A DNA stretch of 36,478 nucleotides from Xanthobacteraceae bacterium (GTDB lineage Bacteria; Pseudomonadota; Alphaproteobacteria; Rhizobiales; Xanthobacteraceae), in NCBI GenBank assembly GCA_024508855.1, contig JANINJ010000045.1, forward strand, positions 1-36,478. Reading direction: 5' to 3'. Every line of letters begins with the position of its first letter. Position 1 is the stretch's first letter. Both the position numbers and the translations under genes were made by a program. The notes below the pieces were generated by a model. It was not told where the DNA came from, made no database searches, and worked only from the letters and a program-made list of their open reading frames with translations. Below are positions 35,883-36,478 of this stretch, piece by piece.

Positions 35883-36416
35883 ATGCCCAGTCCACACGGC
35901 CGCGTCGATCCGCAGACATTCGTCTTCGACGACGACGGCCTGGTGCCGAACAATCGCCTGCCGGTGCTGCGCTATCGGCTGGCGATCGACCTCACCGGCG
36001 ACGAGCCGGAACGGATTCTCGAGAACCTGTTCGCCGCCAACGGCTGGGGCGGCATGTGGCGCAACGGCATCTACGATTACCTGCATTACCATTCGACCGT
36101 GCACGAAGCGCTCGGCGTCACCCGCGGCCACGCGCGGGTGCAACTGGGTGGCGATAAAGGCGAAGCCCTGGAATTCGCGGCCGGCGATGTCGCGATCCTG
36201 CCCGCGGGCACCGGCCATCAGTGCCTGTCCGCCAGCGACGATTTCAGCGTCGTCGGCGCCTATCCGCCCGGCGCGAAGATGCAGATCACGCGCCCGACGC
36301 CGGAAAATCATCGCAAGGCGTTGAAGACGATTCCGGCCGTGCCGCTTCCGGAAAGCGACCCGGTGCAGGGCCGGACCGGCGCGCTGATGCGGCTGTGGAA
36401 AGCGGCCGCAGATTGA
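35883..36416 (+). CDS. Cupin domain protein
   Basis: The 177-residue product holds a single cupin barrel: YHYHSTVHEALGV-like histidines (LHYHSTVHEALGVTRGHARVQ) supply metal ligands, and GDVAILPAGTGHQCL is the second cupin motif. It resembles the YjlB-like uncharacterised cupins. No activity can be assigned. The ATG at 35883 is preferred because GGAGG lies five bases upstream. An ATG at 35871 would contain that ribosome site. The gene is intact and ends 62 bases before the window edge. Confidence 0.85.
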   Translation: MPSPHGRVDPQTFVFDDDGLVPNNRLPVLRYRLAIDLTGDEPERILENLFAANGWGGMWRNGIYDYLHYHSTVHEALGVTRGHARVQLGGDKGEALEFAAGDVAILPAGTGHQCLSASDDFSVVGAYPPGAKMQITRPTPENHRKALKTIPAVPLPESDPVQGRTGALMRLWKAAAD

Positions 36417-36448
36417 GGCGATCTTCCGGCTGATCGAACAAAACTTCT

Positions 36449-36478
36449 CGTCATGGCCGGATTTATTCCGGCCATCCA
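36449..36478. repeat. Partial palindromic repeat at the right edge (GGCCGG family)
   Basis: CGTCATGGCCGG, then a short A/T-rich loop and CCGGCCATCCA, cut off by the window edge. ATGGCCGG and CCGGCCAT form a perfect eight-base-pair stem. It belongs to the same family as the repeat at 165-293 and its inverted far half probably lies just beyond the window. Confidence 0.75.

Overview
The window looks like chromosomal DNA of an alphaproteobacterium, most likely family Nitrobacteraceae/Bradyrhizobiaceae (Bradyrhizobium, Rhodopseudomonas, Afipia or Nitrobacter type). The reasons are high GC content, a sciP-fliF-fliG-fliH-fliN-flbD flagellar block, a BA14K-family protein, a gene order with yqeY, dnaG, rpoD and carA close together, and several palindromic intergenic repeats of the kinds scattered through these genomes. 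No rRNA, tRNA, CRISPR array, prophage or classical insertion sequence was seen.

Region 1 (1-6064) is flagellar. The CtrA antagonist sciP is followed by a tightly coupled operon for the MS ring (fliF), switch (fliG, fliN) and export-ATPase regulator (fliH), then the sigma-54 activator flbD. TTAA-type CtrA-like sites lie in front of sciP and fliF, which fits cell-cycle control of flagellum assembly.

Region 2 (6077-16303) is a mixed housekeeping and accessory stretch. It holds a small membrane protein, a Dda/RecD-like helicase, a BA14K protein, an exported MsrA beside a cytoplasmic-looking MsrB, two small hypothetical proteins, a DUF4112 protein, a membrane diguanylate cyclase, a nitroreductase, an MltB-like lytic transglycosylase, a short-chain dehydrogenase and a two-TM protein.

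Region 3 (16459-35191) carries the macromolecular-synthesis genes rpoD and dnaG, then yqeY and carA. A block of about 10 kb of accessory genes separates dnaG from yqeY: a DKNYY-repeat protein, a cysteine hydrolase, an N-formylglutamate amidohydrolase-like protein, a LysE exporter, an ArsR regulator with three tandem SRPBCC proteins, a repeat-bounded DUF559 endonuclease, an acyl-CoA synthetase, and an EmrA/EmrB-like drug efflux pair. A hydrolase and a quinone oxidoreductase lie between yqeY and carA. The window ends with a PaaI-like thioesterase, a cupin protein and another palindromic repeat.

The signals most worth a second look are: the DUF559 gene enclosed between two inverted two-hairpin repeats, with its stop codon in a hairpin loop; a perfect TTAA-N7-TTAAC box between dnaG and rpoD; an operator palindrome lying exactly between the -35 and -10 of the ArsR-SRPBCC operon, with a predicted leaderless start; a multi-stem hairpin just upstream of carA; a DnaG whose zinc-ribbon ligands are largely replaced; and a secreted MsrA with no second cysteine. 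None is proven to be a new system from sequence alone.
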